A program made the position numbers and the translations under genes. The notes beneath the pieces are model-generated. The model did not search any database, was not told the DNA's origin, and saw nothing but the letters and a program-made list of their open reading frames with translations. Below, piece by piece: positions 16,933 through 26,114 of a DNA stretch of 32,861 nt. Within the stretch, counting starts at the first letter, position 1, and every line of letters starts with the position of its first letter. Source of the stretch: Leptospira ellisii (lineage in GTDB: Bacteria > Spirochaetota > Leptospiria > Leptospirales > Leptospiraceae); assembly GCF_002811955.1 (NCBI RefSeq), contig NZ_NPEF01000010.1, forward strand, positions 1 to 32,861, in the 5' to 3' direction.

Positions 16933-18726
16933 TTGAAAACGAACACGAAGATCTTCGCTAATCCCGATGAAATGATCCGTGAAATCGTACGCCCCGGCGC
17001 GTATCTTCATCTTTCCGCCACGATGTCCCGTCCCAACGCTCTTATCTATTCGCTCGCGCGTCGTTTTCAATTTACGAATCCGGAATTTACGATCAGCATG
17101 GCGGGAATCCATTCGAGCGCGCACGCGCTCACCATCTCCAAAATCGTAAAGAAGATGATCACAGGATTCGCCGGGGACAACTATCCTAAACCCTCGCCTA
17201 ATTCATTATATTCTAATTTATTCGAAGGGAAGCCGTTCGAACTCGAACTCTGGTCCCTCCTCAGCATCGTTCAAAGGTTGATGGCGGGAGCGATGAGACT
17301 TCCCGGATTCGTCACCAACTCCCTTTTGGGAAGCGATCTGATTCTGGACAAGTTAGGCAAAACTGCGTTTCTTTTTCCCGATCCGCAAAGCACGAGCGCG
17401 GCGGCACATACGAACGGATCCTATCCTCCCGATTACCGCGGGAAAAAAGGCTCGGATCTGGCCTACATTCTCCCCCTCAATCCCGACTATACGCTGTTAC
17501 ACGCCGTGATCGGAGACGAGGAAGGCAATCTGGTGCTTTGTCCTCCGAGCGGCGAAGGGAATTGGGGAGCTCTCGCCGCCAAACAGGGAGTGATCGCGAC
17601 CGTGGAAAGGATCGTCCCCAAAGGTTCCATTCCTTCGGAACTGGTTTCGATACCGGGCAATCGCGTCGTCGCGCTCTCCGTCGCGGAATTCGGAGCGCAT
17701 CCGCAGTCGCTCCGTGTGCACAATCTTCCCGGAGTAAAGGCGTTCGAAGGTCTTTCCACCTATCTCGACGACTACGAATTCCAAATCGAAGCCAACGAAG
17801 CGGCTAACGTGCCTTCCAAAGCGGAAAAATGGTACGCCGATTTCGTCAATCTTCCCGGAGGACATTCCGAATATTTGGAAAAATTGGGAAGCGCTCGTCT
17901 CAGAAGATTGAAGGACGTTCCCGCCGAAAACAAGGCGCAAAAACAGGAGGATCCGAAAACCGTCAACGACTCGGAACAGATGATCATTCTGGCGGCGAGG
18001 GCGATCCGAGAATACGTAAAGGAAAAGGGTTACAAAACGATTCTTGCCGGAATCGGAGCGGCCCATATTTCCGCTTGGACCGCCGCGCATTTTTTGGAAA
18101 AGGAAGGGATCAATGTCAGCGTCATCACCGAACTCGGTTTTTTTTCGATGAAACCGCATACGGGCGACGTGTTTCTTTTCAGCCAGCTTCATACGAAGGA
18201 TTGTTCCATGCTTTCGGACATAGCCAATATCCTGGGAACCGTAGTTCCCGATCACTGTTTGGGAGTTCTCGGAGCCGCGGAAGTGGATTGGTTCGGCAAC
18301 ATCAATTCCTCCATGACGTCCAAAGGAAAATTTCTCGTAGGATCGGGAGGAGCGAACGATATAGCGGCCAACGCGGATTGTATCGTCGTGGCCAAGGCCA
18401 ACCGCGGAAGGTTCGTCAAAAAGGTGCATCATATCACTTCGGTGGGAGACAGGGTGATGGAGGCGATCTGTCAGTTCGGTAGATTCAAACGCGCTCCGAA
18501 CACCGATCACGTATTCGAATTCTCCCACTGGATCGCTCCGCCTTCCGACGAGGAGATGGAGCCGGAGGAAGCGGTGCTCCGGTTCACTTCCTGGCTTCCG
18601 CCGGACGAGGACGTTCCGCTTCAAAACGAAACTCCCGTGACCGCGGAGGAATTGACCGTTTTACGCGAACTGGATCCGGAAAAGATTTACATAGAACAGT
18701 TTATGGTATATACAAGACTTCCATAA
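16933..18726 (+). CDS. CoA-transferase / acetyl-CoA hydrolase-like protein with two fused domains
   Basis: A 597-residue protein that reads as two CoA-transferase family I domains joined in one chain: residues ~10-290 (alpha-like, with NLVLCPPSGEGNWGALAAKQGVIATVERIV) and ~340-570 (beta-like, with GIGAAHISAWTAAHFL and LVGSGGANDIAANADCIVVA near 467-485). Family members move CoA between acids or, as in IpdAB, act on ring-derived CoA esters. Glu400 in VITELGFFS is a candidate for the catalytic glutamate that forms the glutamyl-CoA ester, but I cannot confirm it. The TTG start follows an A/G-rich stretch. It leads a tightly packed forward run and is 33 bases before a FabH-like gene, so an acyl-CoA role is likely. 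Confidence 0.78.
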   Translation: MKTNTKIFANPDEMIREIVRPGAYLHLSATMSRPNALIYSLARRFQFTNPEFTISMAGIHSSAHALTISKIVKKMITGFAGDNYPKPSPNSLYSNLFEGKPFELELWSLLSIVQRLMAGAMRLPGFVTNSLLGSDLILDKLGKTAFLFPDPQSTSAAAHTNGSYPPDYRGKKGSDLAYILPLNPDYTLLHAVIGDEEGNLVLCPPSGEGNWGALAAKQGVIATVERIVPKGSIPSELVSIPGNRVVALSVAEFGAHPQSLRVHNLPGVKAFEGLSTYLDDYEFQIEANEAANVPSKAEKWYADFVNLPGGHSEYLEKLGSARLRRLKDVPAENKAQKQEDPKTVNDSEQMIILAARAIREYVKEKGYKTILAGIGAAHISAWTAAHFLEKEGINVSVITELGFFSMKPHTGDVFLFSQLHTKDCSMLSDIANILGTVVPDHCLGVLGAAEVDWFGNINSSMTSKGKFLVGSGGANDIAANADCIVVAKANRGRFVKKVHHITSVGDRVMEAICQFGRFKRAPNTDHVFEFSHWIAPPSDEEMEPEEAVLRFTSWLPPDEDVPLQNETPVTAEELTVLRELDPEKIYIEQFMVYTRLP

Positions 18727-18759
18727 TAAAATGAAATTCGAATTTATCAGAGGAAAAAA

Positions 18760-19734
18760 ATGAGCGGCAAGAACCTAACGTCGAACGGAGTGCGAATCAC
18801 CGGATTCGGTCATTATTTTCCGGAAACGATCGTGAGCAACGAAGAGATACGTTCACGATTGAAGTTTCCGGAGATGCACCCCGCGGAAAAGGCCGTGATC
18901 GGAAACATAGGAGTCAACGAAAGGAGAAGAGCGAACGAAAAGGAAACCCCCATGTTTATGGCGGCCCGGGTCGCGGAGATGGCCTTAAAGGACGCCGGTA
19001 AAAAACCGGAGGACGTCGATCTTTATATTCTCGCCAATTGGACCGATCGTTATTATCTTCCCGATCTCGCGCCGCAGGCGTCCAAACTTTCCGGAACGTC
19101 AAACGCCCTCGCCTTCGACGTAAGCACGGCCTGCACCGGTTTCGTACACGGAGTTCAAACCGCTTCCGCGTTCTTGAGCTCCGGTAAATTCAAAAACGCG
19201 CTCGTGATCGGAAGCGAACGTTTTTCGGTAAGAACCCGGATGGGCGGTTACGGAGAATTCACCGCAGGAGACGGGGCCGCCGGCGTTTTTTTGGAGAATA
19301 CCGGGGATAAAAACTTCGGATTGATCGACTCATTTCTTCAGGACGACGGAGATCTTTCCGGAATCATCGTAACCGGACCTCCTCCGCAAAGTTACGTGAA
19401 AAGTTATCCGGAACTCGTCACCAACGCGGCCGATCTTACCTTAAAATCCATGGATCTTCTTTTGGAGCGGAACGGATTGAAGATCGAGGACGTGGACTGG
19501 GTCGTTCCGCATCCGGGAACGGACGTCGTCGTGCAGGACGTGCTGAAACGCACCAAGTTCCCCGGGGAAAAGATACTGATGAACTTCGAAAGGGTCGGCA
19601 ACACTTCCGCCGCCTCGATTCCCATCGTATTATCAGAATATTATTATAAAGGAAAATTCAAAAAAGGGGATTTATTCCTTACACCGGCCGTCGGCGGGGG
19701 ATTTTATTGGGGAGGTCTTCTTTTCCGTCTCTGA
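18760..19734 (+). CDS. Beta-ketoacyl-ACP synthase III (FabH-like)
   Basis: A 324-residue thiolase-fold enzyme of FabH length. The triad is intact: Cys125 in STACTGFVHG, His251 in VVPHPGTDVV and Asn281 in GNTSAAS. The N-terminal RITGFGHYFPETIVSNEEI and the C-terminal VGGGFYWGGLLFRL also match. These enzymes prime chain growth by joining an acyl-CoA to malonyl-ACP. GAGGAAAAAA precedes the ATG. It lies 33 bases after a CoA-transferase and 38 bases before the giant kinase/phosphatase gene, with no acyl carrier protein or other fab genes beside it, so it is probably a special-purpose rather than the housekeeping FabH. Confidence 0.9.
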   Translation: MSGKNLTSNGVRITGFGHYFPETIVSNEEIRSRLKFPEMHPAEKAVIGNIGVNERRRANEKETPMFMAARVAEMALKDAGKKPEDVDLYILANWTDRYYLPDLAPQASKLSGTSNALAFDVSTACTGFVHGVQTASAFLSSGKFKNALVIGSERFSVRTRMGGYGEFTAGDGAAGVFLENTGDKNFGLIDSFLQDDGDLSGIIVTGPPPQSYVKSYPELVTNAADLTLKSMDLLLERNGLKIEDVDWVVPHPGTDVVVQDVLKRTKFPGEKILMNFERVGNTSAASIPIVLSEYYYKGKFKKGDLFLTPAVGGGFYWGGLLFRL

Positions 19735-19772
19735 CCTCGGCGCGGACAAGACCTTTCGGGATATTGGAGAAT

Positions 19773-22700
19773 ATGAAAATAAACGGATACGAACTAAAAG
19801 ACAGATTGAACTCGGACTCTTCCACGGAGGTATACAAAGCGATACGGACCAAGGACGAGGTCCCGGTCGTGATAAAATACATTCCGGTTCTGGACGAACT
19901 TCACCCCGCGGTCGTAAACCTCAGGAACGAATTCGAAATCCTCAACCATCTTTCCTCGGAAAGGATCATCCGCGCATTCGGCATGGAGCGTATCCCGGAG
20001 GGTTTCATCCTGATTTTGGAGTTCGTGCAGGGAGGTACACTCAAGAATTTTTCGGGGAAAAAACCCGTCAACCTCAAGGACTTCTTCCGGATCGCGATCG
20101 ACCTCACCGAAAAACTCGGCGAAATACATCATAAAAAGGTAATACATAAGGACTTAAAACCGGACAACATCATCTTCAATCCGGAGGGAAGCGTGCTCAG
20201 GATCGTGGATTTCGGAATCTCCACGAGACTCTCCAAAGAGGAGACTTCCTGGTCCAATCCGAACCGGCTCGAAGGAAGCATTCACTACGTTTCTCCGGAA
20301 CAGACGGGAAGAATGAACCGTTCCGTGGATTACAGAAGCGACTTCTACTCGCTGGGCGTGACGTTCTACGAACTTCTCACTGGAAAACTTCCGTTCGAAA
20401 GCGAGGACCTGCTGGAACTAGTCCACTTTCATCTCGCCAAACCTCCCGTGGATCCCCGTAAATTGCGCGCGGAGATTCCGGAGGCTCTCTCCCAAATCGT
20501 AATCAAACTTCTATCCAAAACCGCGGAGGATCGTTATCAAACCTCGGAAGGTTTAAAGGCCGATCTGGAAACTGCCCAAAAACGATGGCTGGAAACCGGG
20601 GAAGCGCCTGCGTTTCCTTTGGGTTCGAAGGACGATTCGCACGAATTCAAAATTCCGCAAAAACTCTACGGAAGAGAGGAATACATCCGTTCTTTGTTAA
20701 GCGAATTCAAACGCGTGACGGACACCGGAAGAACGAGCGTCGTCCTCATTGCGGGTTATTCGGGAGTGGGAAAATCCTCTTTGGTCAAGGAGATCAACAA
20801 ACCCCTCACCGAATCGAAGGGATATTTCATCTCCGGTAAATTCGATCAATACAACCGCAACGTCCCTTTCAGCGCCGTTATACAGCTTTTTTCGAATCTG
20901 ATCGAACAGATTTTGACCGAGTCGCCGGAACGGATCGACGACTGGAAAGGAAGAATCAGAAATTCCCTGGGAAGCAACGGAAAGATCATGACCGACGTGC
21001 TTCCCGAGCTGGAGTTCATCATAGGAGAACAGCCGCCCGTTCCCGAACTCGGCGCCCAGGAAAACGCGAACCGCTTTTACGCGGTATTCCAGAACTTCAT
21101 CAAGGTTTTCGCGAGCGCCGAACATCCTCTTGCGATCTTTCTCGACGACCTCCAATGGGCCGACACCGCCTCTCTCGAACTCGTGAAGAATCTCGTGGAA
21201 GACGTTTCAGTAAATTATCTTTTTCTAATGCTTGCCTATCGCGACAACGAAGTGGACGCGACCCATCCGTTTTCTACGCTCGTATCCGGTTTGGAAAAGG
21301 ACGGATTCCGCCTGGATCGTATCCAACTGCGGCCTCTAAGCCTGGAGAACGTGAACGAACTTCTCTCCGACAGCCTGCGCAAAACGAAGGAGGAGACGTT
21401 CCACTTCGCGGAGGTGGTATATTCCAAAACGCGGGGGAATCCGTTCTTCATCAACGAACTTCTCAAACAACTCTCCAAAGAAGAAGTCATCTCGTATCAG
21501 AGAGGCGGTTCCTCCCTCTCCGGACAATGGATCTGGAACCTCGATAAGATCAAAGGAATCGATATTTCGGATAACGTGGTCGAACTTTTGGTGCGCAGGA
21601 TCAAAAAGTTGTCCCCTCGAACCCAGGAAACGCTCAAACTCGCATCCTGTATCGGAAGCAATTTCGATCTTGCGGTCCAATCCAAAATTCTCGGAGCGAG
21701 TCTTAAGGAAACCGCGGCCGCGTTGATGGAAACGATGCAGGAGGAACTGATCGTTCCCTATGGAGATAACTACCGTTTGGTGGATTCGTTCGAGGAAACC
21801 GAGGAAAATTCCGAAAAAAATTTCCAAACCGCAAGGACGATCCAATTCCGCTTCCAGCACGACAGGGTGCAGCAGGCGAGTTACGAACTTTTGAACGAGG
21901 ATCAGAAACAATCCGTCCGTCTCAAAATCGGAAGAATCCTGCTGGAGACCCTCAACGAAAAGGCGCTCGAAGACTCCGTATTCGACGTGGTCAACCATCT
22001 CAATACGGGTTCCTCGCTGATCGAGGAGATCCCCGAAAGAAGAAGATTACTACAATTGAATATACAAGCCGCACAAAAGGCGAAGTTGTCGGCGGCCTAC
22101 AAACCGGCGAAATTATATTCCGAAAAGGCGAGAGAACTCCTCTTTTCCCTGCCGGAAGCCCTCAAAGGGGACAAGGAACTCTGGTCGAAGGAATACGATC
22201 TCGCATACTCCGTCCACAAAGAACTGGCGGAAGTCCTTTATCTGAACGGAAACTTCGAGGAATCGCAGGAGATCATCCAAACCCTTCTCAAGGAATCCAA
22301 AACCTCCGTGGAAAAGGCGGAGGCCTACAACCTGCTTATGATAGAATATTCGGCGCAGGGTAAATTCGACCTCGCGCTTCCGACCGTCATCAGCGCGTTA
22401 AAACCTCTGGGAATCGAGATTCCGACCTCGGGTTTCGATAAGGTGACGGATAAGGAGATCGAGGAGGCCAAAAAGAATCTCAGGAACCGCAGCGTAACAT
22501 CGCTGTTAGACGAACCTTTGATGACGGACCCGACTCACGTGTGGGCGGTAAACCTTCTGATCAGCGCGATTCCCATGGCCTACAACAAGGAACCCGCCTT
22601 GTTCCCCATCATCTGCCTGAAGATGGCCAATCTGTTTTTGAAATACGGCAACCTTTCCGATTCGTACGGATATTCCTGCTACGGAATGGTTCTGGTCGGC

Positions 22701-25124
22701 AAAGGCGACTACAAGGGCGCGTACGATTTCTGCGAACTCGCGGTGAAGTTGAGCGAAAAATACATGAACTCAGGAGGATACACCAAGGCAGCGAACATCC
22801 TCGCCAACTATTCGTCTTCCTTCGTAAAACATCTTAAGTTTTCGGAGGAGACCAACGTTAAGTGCGTTCAGTCCGCTTTGGATTCCGGGGAATTTCTACA
22901 CGGAAGTTACGCAGCGATGAACGACGCATCCAACGTTCTTTTCCAGGGAAAAAACCTGGAGATTCTCAAACCCAAAATCTCCCAGCTACTCAAGTTCGTG
23001 CGCAAAGTGAAGAACAATCTCGCCATCGATACGATCCTCGGAGTTACGCTGATTCTTTCCAACCTAAGGGGAGAAACGGGAAGCCATCTCGACTTCTCCA
23101 CCCAGGAATATCAGGAAAAGGATTACATCGATCTCTGCAACGCGCATCAGAGTTTGGCTCCCATCTGCACGTTCAAGGTGATGAAGATCCGTTCGCTTCT
23201 TATGTACGGAGAATATCAGTTGGCCCTTCAGGAAGCGGAGGAAGCGAACGGAATGATCCTCTATTTAGGAGGTCAGTACGGTCCGTTCGAACACAATTAC
23301 CTTTATTCCCTCACACTGGCCGCCAACTACAAGAAGGTCGCACCGGACAAAAAGAAGGAATATCTCAAAAAGATAAAAGAGAATCAGAAACAACTTCTCA
23401 CGTTAGCCGAAAGCTGCCCCGAAAACTTCTACCATAAATATCTTCTGGTGGAGGCGGAACTGGCGCGATTGGAATACAAAAACTGGAAGGCGGCGAGAAC
23501 CTACGAAGCGGCGATCCGGGAAGCGCGCAAGAACGAATTCCCGAACGACGAGGCGCTCGCTTCCGAAATGGCGGCGATGTTCTGGCTTTCCAAAGGAAGC
23601 GTAAAGATCGCGGGAGAATTCATCAACGAAGCGTTTCATAGATACGGACTTTGGGGAGCCAATCTAAAACAAAGCCTTCTCAAATCCAAGTTTCCGGAAT
23701 TCGTCCGCGAACGGGGAACGGGAACGCTCAGAACCCACAGGACGATTTCGACCACGACCGCGGCGGCGACCGAGGTATATTCGGGTCAGACTTTGGATCT
23801 TCAGTCCGTTCTCAAAAGTTCGACCGCGATTTCGGGAGAGATCAAACTCGAGAATCTCCTCGACAAACTGATGAAGATCGTGATCGAGAACGCGGGCGCG
23901 CAACGCGGCGTTTTGATCCTCAAAAAGGAGGGAAGACTTTTCGTCGAAGCGGAAGGCTCCATCATGAAGGACGACGTGGAGATCCTCACGGGAATTCCGC
24001 TCGGCAACAGCAGAAATCTTCCCATTTCCCTGATCTATTACGTGGAAAGAACGAAGGAGAATCTCGTCCTAAGAAACGCGAATCAGGACGAAAAATTCAA
24101 CAAGGACGAGTATATTAAGAATTCGAAAATTAAATCCGTCTTATGCGCTCCCGTGATAAAACAGGGTGAAATTTCGGGGATCCTATATCTCGAAAACAAC
24201 CTTTCCGAAGGTGCGTTCACGTCGGATCGGCTTCAGATCATGAACATCCTCTCCTCTCAGGCGGCGATTTCCATCGATAACGCGTTACTCTACTCGAACA
24301 TGGAGGAAAAAGTAAGGGAACGTACGAGGGAATTGGCTCAAGCCAACGCGGACCTCGGACTTAAGAATCAGCACATAACCGATAGTATCACGTATTCCTT
24401 AAATATCCAACAGGCGATACTTCCGTCCCAGGATGTGCTTGCAAAAAATCTAAAAGAGCAATTCGTAATCTTCCGTCCTAAGGATATCGTATCGGGCGAC
24501 TTCTATTGGTTCAGCAAAAAAGACGGATCAATTTTTCTCGCGGCGGTCGATTGTACTGGACACGGAGTCCCAGGTGCTTTAATGTCAATGATCGGGAACA
24601 CCCTTCTCAATCAGATCGTCAACGAAGCGGGAATCAAAGACCCCGGCAAAGTGTTGGAACACCTAAATCGAAACGTCCGTCAGGCGTTGAAGCAGGATAC
24701 CTTGGACGCGAATTCGGTGGACGGAATGGACGTTTGTTTCTGCAGAATCGACGGAGATCGGGTTCTGTTCGCCGGAGCCAAAAGGCCGCTTTACTTTTCC
24801 AAAGAAGACAGAATCGAAGAGGTCAAAGGGGACAGACATTCGATCGGCGGAAGACAGAAAGAGGATTCCAGGACCTATACCACGCACGAAGTGAAACTGG
24901 AAAAGGGAAAACCTACCATGTTCTACCTCGCGACCGACGGATATATGGATCAACCGAACCCTCAAAGACAACGGATAGCGAGTAAGGGACTTATCTCGCA
25001 TCTGCAGAACGTCTCCTCGTTGCCTGCCTCGGAACAAAAGGAAAGACTGGAGGCTTTTTTGGACGGTCACCAGGCCGGAGAGGCGCAGAGAGATGACATA
25101 ACTTTGATCGGATTCCGAATCTGA
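19773..25124 (+). CDS. Fused Ser/Thr kinase - STAND-like ATPase - GAF - SpoIIE phosphatase
   Basis: A 1783-residue signalling protein. Residues ~5-270 are a Ser/Thr protein kinase with Lys35 (VVIKY), HKDLKPDN (~124) and DFG (146-148); the glycine loop is poor (LNSDSSTEVYKA). Next is an AAA_16/STAND-type ATPase with Walker A GYSGVGKSS (~328) and Walker B IFLDDLQWAD (~457), then a long helical repeat region. A GAF domain spans ~1357-1515, a coiled coil ~1510-1545, and a complete SpoIIE-type PP2C phosphatase the last ~220 residues: GDFYW (from 1575), DCTGHGVPGALMS, LATDGYMDQ, QRDDITLIGF. Related giants usually end in a histidine kinase. The ATG at 19773 follows GGAG. SiaB and SiaC genes follow, so the phosphatase takes the SiaA role. 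Confidence 0.92.
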   Translation: MKINGYELKDRLNSDSSTEVYKAIRTKDEVPVVIKYIPVLDELHPAVVNLRNEFEILNHLSSERIIRAFGMERIPEGFILILEFVQGGTLKNFSGKKPVNLKDFFRIAIDLTEKLGEIHHKKVIHKDLKPDNIIFNPEGSVLRIVDFGISTRLSKEETSWSNPNRLEGSIHYVSPEQTGRMNRSVDYRSDFYSLGVTFYELLTGKLPFESEDLLELVHFHLAKPPVDPRKLRAEIPEALSQIVIKLLSKTAEDRYQTSEGLKADLETAQKRWLETGEAPAFPLGSKDDSHEFKIPQKLYGREEYIRSLLSEFKRVTDTGRTSVVLIAGYSGVGKSSLVKEINKPLTESKGYFISGKFDQYNRNVPFSAVIQLFSNLIEQILTESPERIDDWKGRIRNSLGSNGKIMTDVLPELEFIIGEQPPVPELGAQENANRFYAVFQNFIKVFASAEHPLAIFLDDLQWADTASLELVKNLVEDVSVNYLFLMLAYRDNEVDATHPFSTLVSGLEKDGFRLDRIQLRPLSLENVNELLSDSLRKTKEETFHFAEVVYSKTRGNPFFINELLKQLSKEEVISYQRGGSSLSGQWIWNLDKIKGIDISDNVVELLVRRIKKLSPRTQETLKLASCIGSNFDLAVQSKILGASLKETAAALMETMQEELIVPYGDNYRLVDSFEETEENSEKNFQTARTIQFRFQHDRVQQASYELLNEDQKQSVRLKIGRILLETLNEKALEDSVFDVVNHLNTGSSLIEEIPERRRLLQLNIQAAQKAKLSAAYKPAKLYSEKARELLFSLPEALKGDKELWSKEYDLAYSVHKELAEVLYLNGNFEESQEIIQTLLKESKTSVEKAEAYNLLMIEYSAQGKFDLALPTVISALKPLGIEIPTSGFDKVTDKEIEEAKKNLRNRSVTSLLDEPLMTDPTHVWAVNLLISAIPMAYNKEPALFPIICLKMANLFLKYGNLSDSYGYSCYGMVLVGKGDYKGAYDFCELAVKLSEKYMNSGGYTKAANILANYSSSFVKHLKFSEETNVKCVQSALDSGEFLHGSYAAMNDASNVLFQGKNLEILKPKISQLLKFVRKVKNNLAIDTILGVTLILSNLRGETGSHLDFSTQEYQEKDYIDLCNAHQSLAPICTFKVMKIRSLLMYGEYQLALQEAEEANGMILYLGGQYGPFEHNYLYSLTLAANYKKVAPDKKKEYLKKIKENQKQLLTLAESCPENFYHKYLLVEAELARLEYKNWKAARTYEAAIREARKNEFPNDEALASEMAAMFWLSKGSVKIAGEFINEAFHRYGLWGANLKQSLLKSKFPEFVRERGTGTLRTHRTISTTTAAATEVYSGQTLDLQSVLKSSTAISGEIKLENLLDKLMKIVIENAGAQRGVLILKKEGRLFVEAEGSIMKDDVEILTGIPLGNSRNLPISLIYYVERTKENLVLRNANQDEKFNKDEYIKNSKIKSVLCAPVIKQGEISGILYLENNLSEGAFTSDRLQIMNILSSQAAISIDNALLYSNMEEKVRERTRELAQANADLGLKNQHITDSITYSLNIQQAILPSQDVLAKNLKEQFVIFRPKDIVSGDFYWFSKKDGSIFLAAVDCTGHGVPGALMSMIGNTLLNQIVNEAGIKDPGKVLEHLNRNVRQALKQDTLDANSVDGMDVCFCRIDGDRVLFAGAKRPLYFSKEDRIEEVKGDRHSIGGRQKEDSRTYTTHEVKLEKGKPTMFYLATDGYMDQPNPQRQRIASKGLISHLQNVSSLPASEQKERLEAFLDGHQAGEAQRDDITLIGFRI

Positions 25125-25160
25125 TCTCGAAACGGAAATAAAGGAGTATGTTAAAAAGAA

Positions 25161-25715
25161 ATGATGGAGAATCAGTCCGTAGACCTTTTTAAACAATACA
25201 AAGAGGCCTGCGATTATCAATTAATTGTTTCCTTTAAGGGAAGACTTTCTCAGGAGGTCCTGACCGAATTCGGATCCATGATCCGAACCTCCCTGAGTGC
25301 GGAATCCAAAATCAAGAAAATCTTCGCGGTTTTTATCGAACTAGCGCAGAATATGCTGCACTATTCCGCGGAACGAAGGGCTCTCGAAGACGGAAGAGAG
25401 GGAGGAGTCGGGATCATTATGGTCGATGAAAAATCGATTGGCTATAATGTTTCATCCGGGAACCTTGTACTAAACGAGAAAATCGAGTCGCTGAAAATGA
25501 AATGCGACAAGATCAATTCGATGTCCAGGGAAGAGCTCAAGACGTATTACCAACAACAATTGCGCTCGGACAGACCGGACGACAGCAAAGGTGCAGGAGT
25601 CGGATTGATCGATATCGCCAGAAAATCGGACGGACCGATTTCCTACGGTATCGCACCGATAGACGATAAACATTCGTTTTTTACGCTCTCCGCATACTTC
25701 ACAAAGGAAAATTAA
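25161..25715 (+). CDS. siaB: SiaB-family (DUF6272) GHKL-type kinase, copy 2
   Basis: A 184-residue SiaB-like protein. The N-box is IELAQNMLHYS with Glu60 and Asn64, and the glycine box DSKGAGVGLIDIARKSD starts at residue 141. Pseudomonas SiaB phosphorylates the small protein SiaC, and SiaA removes the phosphate. Here the SiaC gene starts two bases after the stop and the SpoIIE-bearing giant ends 36 bases before the start, so kinase, substrate and phosphatase are all in one run. It shares layout and motifs with copy 1 at 13322. Two ATGs stand in a row; the first is used, with AAGGAG 14 bases upstream, rather far. Confidence 0.87.
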   Translation: MMENQSVDLFKQYKEACDYQLIVSFKGRLSQEVLTEFGSMIRTSLSAESKIKKIFAVFIELAQNMLHYSAERRALEDGREGGVGIIMVDEKSIGYNVSSGNLVLNEKIESLKMKCDKINSMSREELKTYYQQQLRSDRPDDSKGAGVGLIDIARKSDGPISYGIAPIDDKHSFFTLSAYFTKEN

Positions 25716-25717
25716 GA

Positions 25718-26092
25718 ATGGAATCTTTACACATTCAACAGACAAAAACTTCTCCCGAAGTGATTTTAGATACGGAAAAGGGCGTTGTGGAGATCATAGG
25801 AGAATCGTATCCCGAAAACGCGATCGCGTTCTACAAACCCGTCTTCGATTGGCTCAACGCATCCATGGGGGCGAAAGGACCGATTCAGGTCAAATTTCAG
25901 TTGGATTACTTTAACACCAGTTCGTCCAAAGTGATCATGGACATCCTGGATTCGCTTCAGAAATACCACGATCAAAGCGGTAAAGTCAAGGTCCTCTGGC
26001 TCTACAAAGAGGACGACGACGATATGCAGGAAACCGGAGAGGAATTCTCCTCCGATCTTTCGTTGCCGTTCGAATTGAAATCCTATAAGTGA
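25718..26092 (+). CDS. siaC: SiaC-family (DUF1987) regulatory phosphoprotein
   Basis: A 124-residue protein of normal SiaC length. The family core QLDYFNTSSSK (residues 61-71) includes Thr67, which by position and context matches the Thr that SiaB phosphorylates in Pseudomonas SiaC (Thr68). In that system unphosphorylated SiaC binds and switches on the diguanylate cyclase SiaD. Here the gene sits two bases after SiaB and 22 bases before a GAF-adenylate cyclase, so the cyclase is the likely partner; that is inference. The acidic run EDDDDMQETGEE near residue 107 lies after the main fold. It is a switch protein with no expected enzyme activity. Confidence 0.88.
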   Translation: MESLHIQQTKTSPEVILDTEKGVVEIIGESYPENAIAFYKPVFDWLNASMGAKGPIQVKFQLDYFNTSSSKVIMDILDSLQKYHDQSGKVKVLWLYKEDDDDMQETGEEFSSDLSLPFELKSYK

Positions 26093-26114
26093 CGATCGGG
26101 GTTCGCCGTTTACG

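Noticed and set aside
17497..18624. 375-residue reverse open frame
   Set aside because: It lies antisense within the CoA-transferase gene, has Arg/Phe/Gly-biased content and no recognisable motif, while the forward frame has clear family motifs.
25148..25192. Tiny open frame of 14 codons just before SiaB copy 2, near AAGGAG
   Set aside because: The spacing from AAGGAG to its ATG is one base, too short for use. The same ribosome site is more likely to serve the SiaB start, though the spacing there is long.
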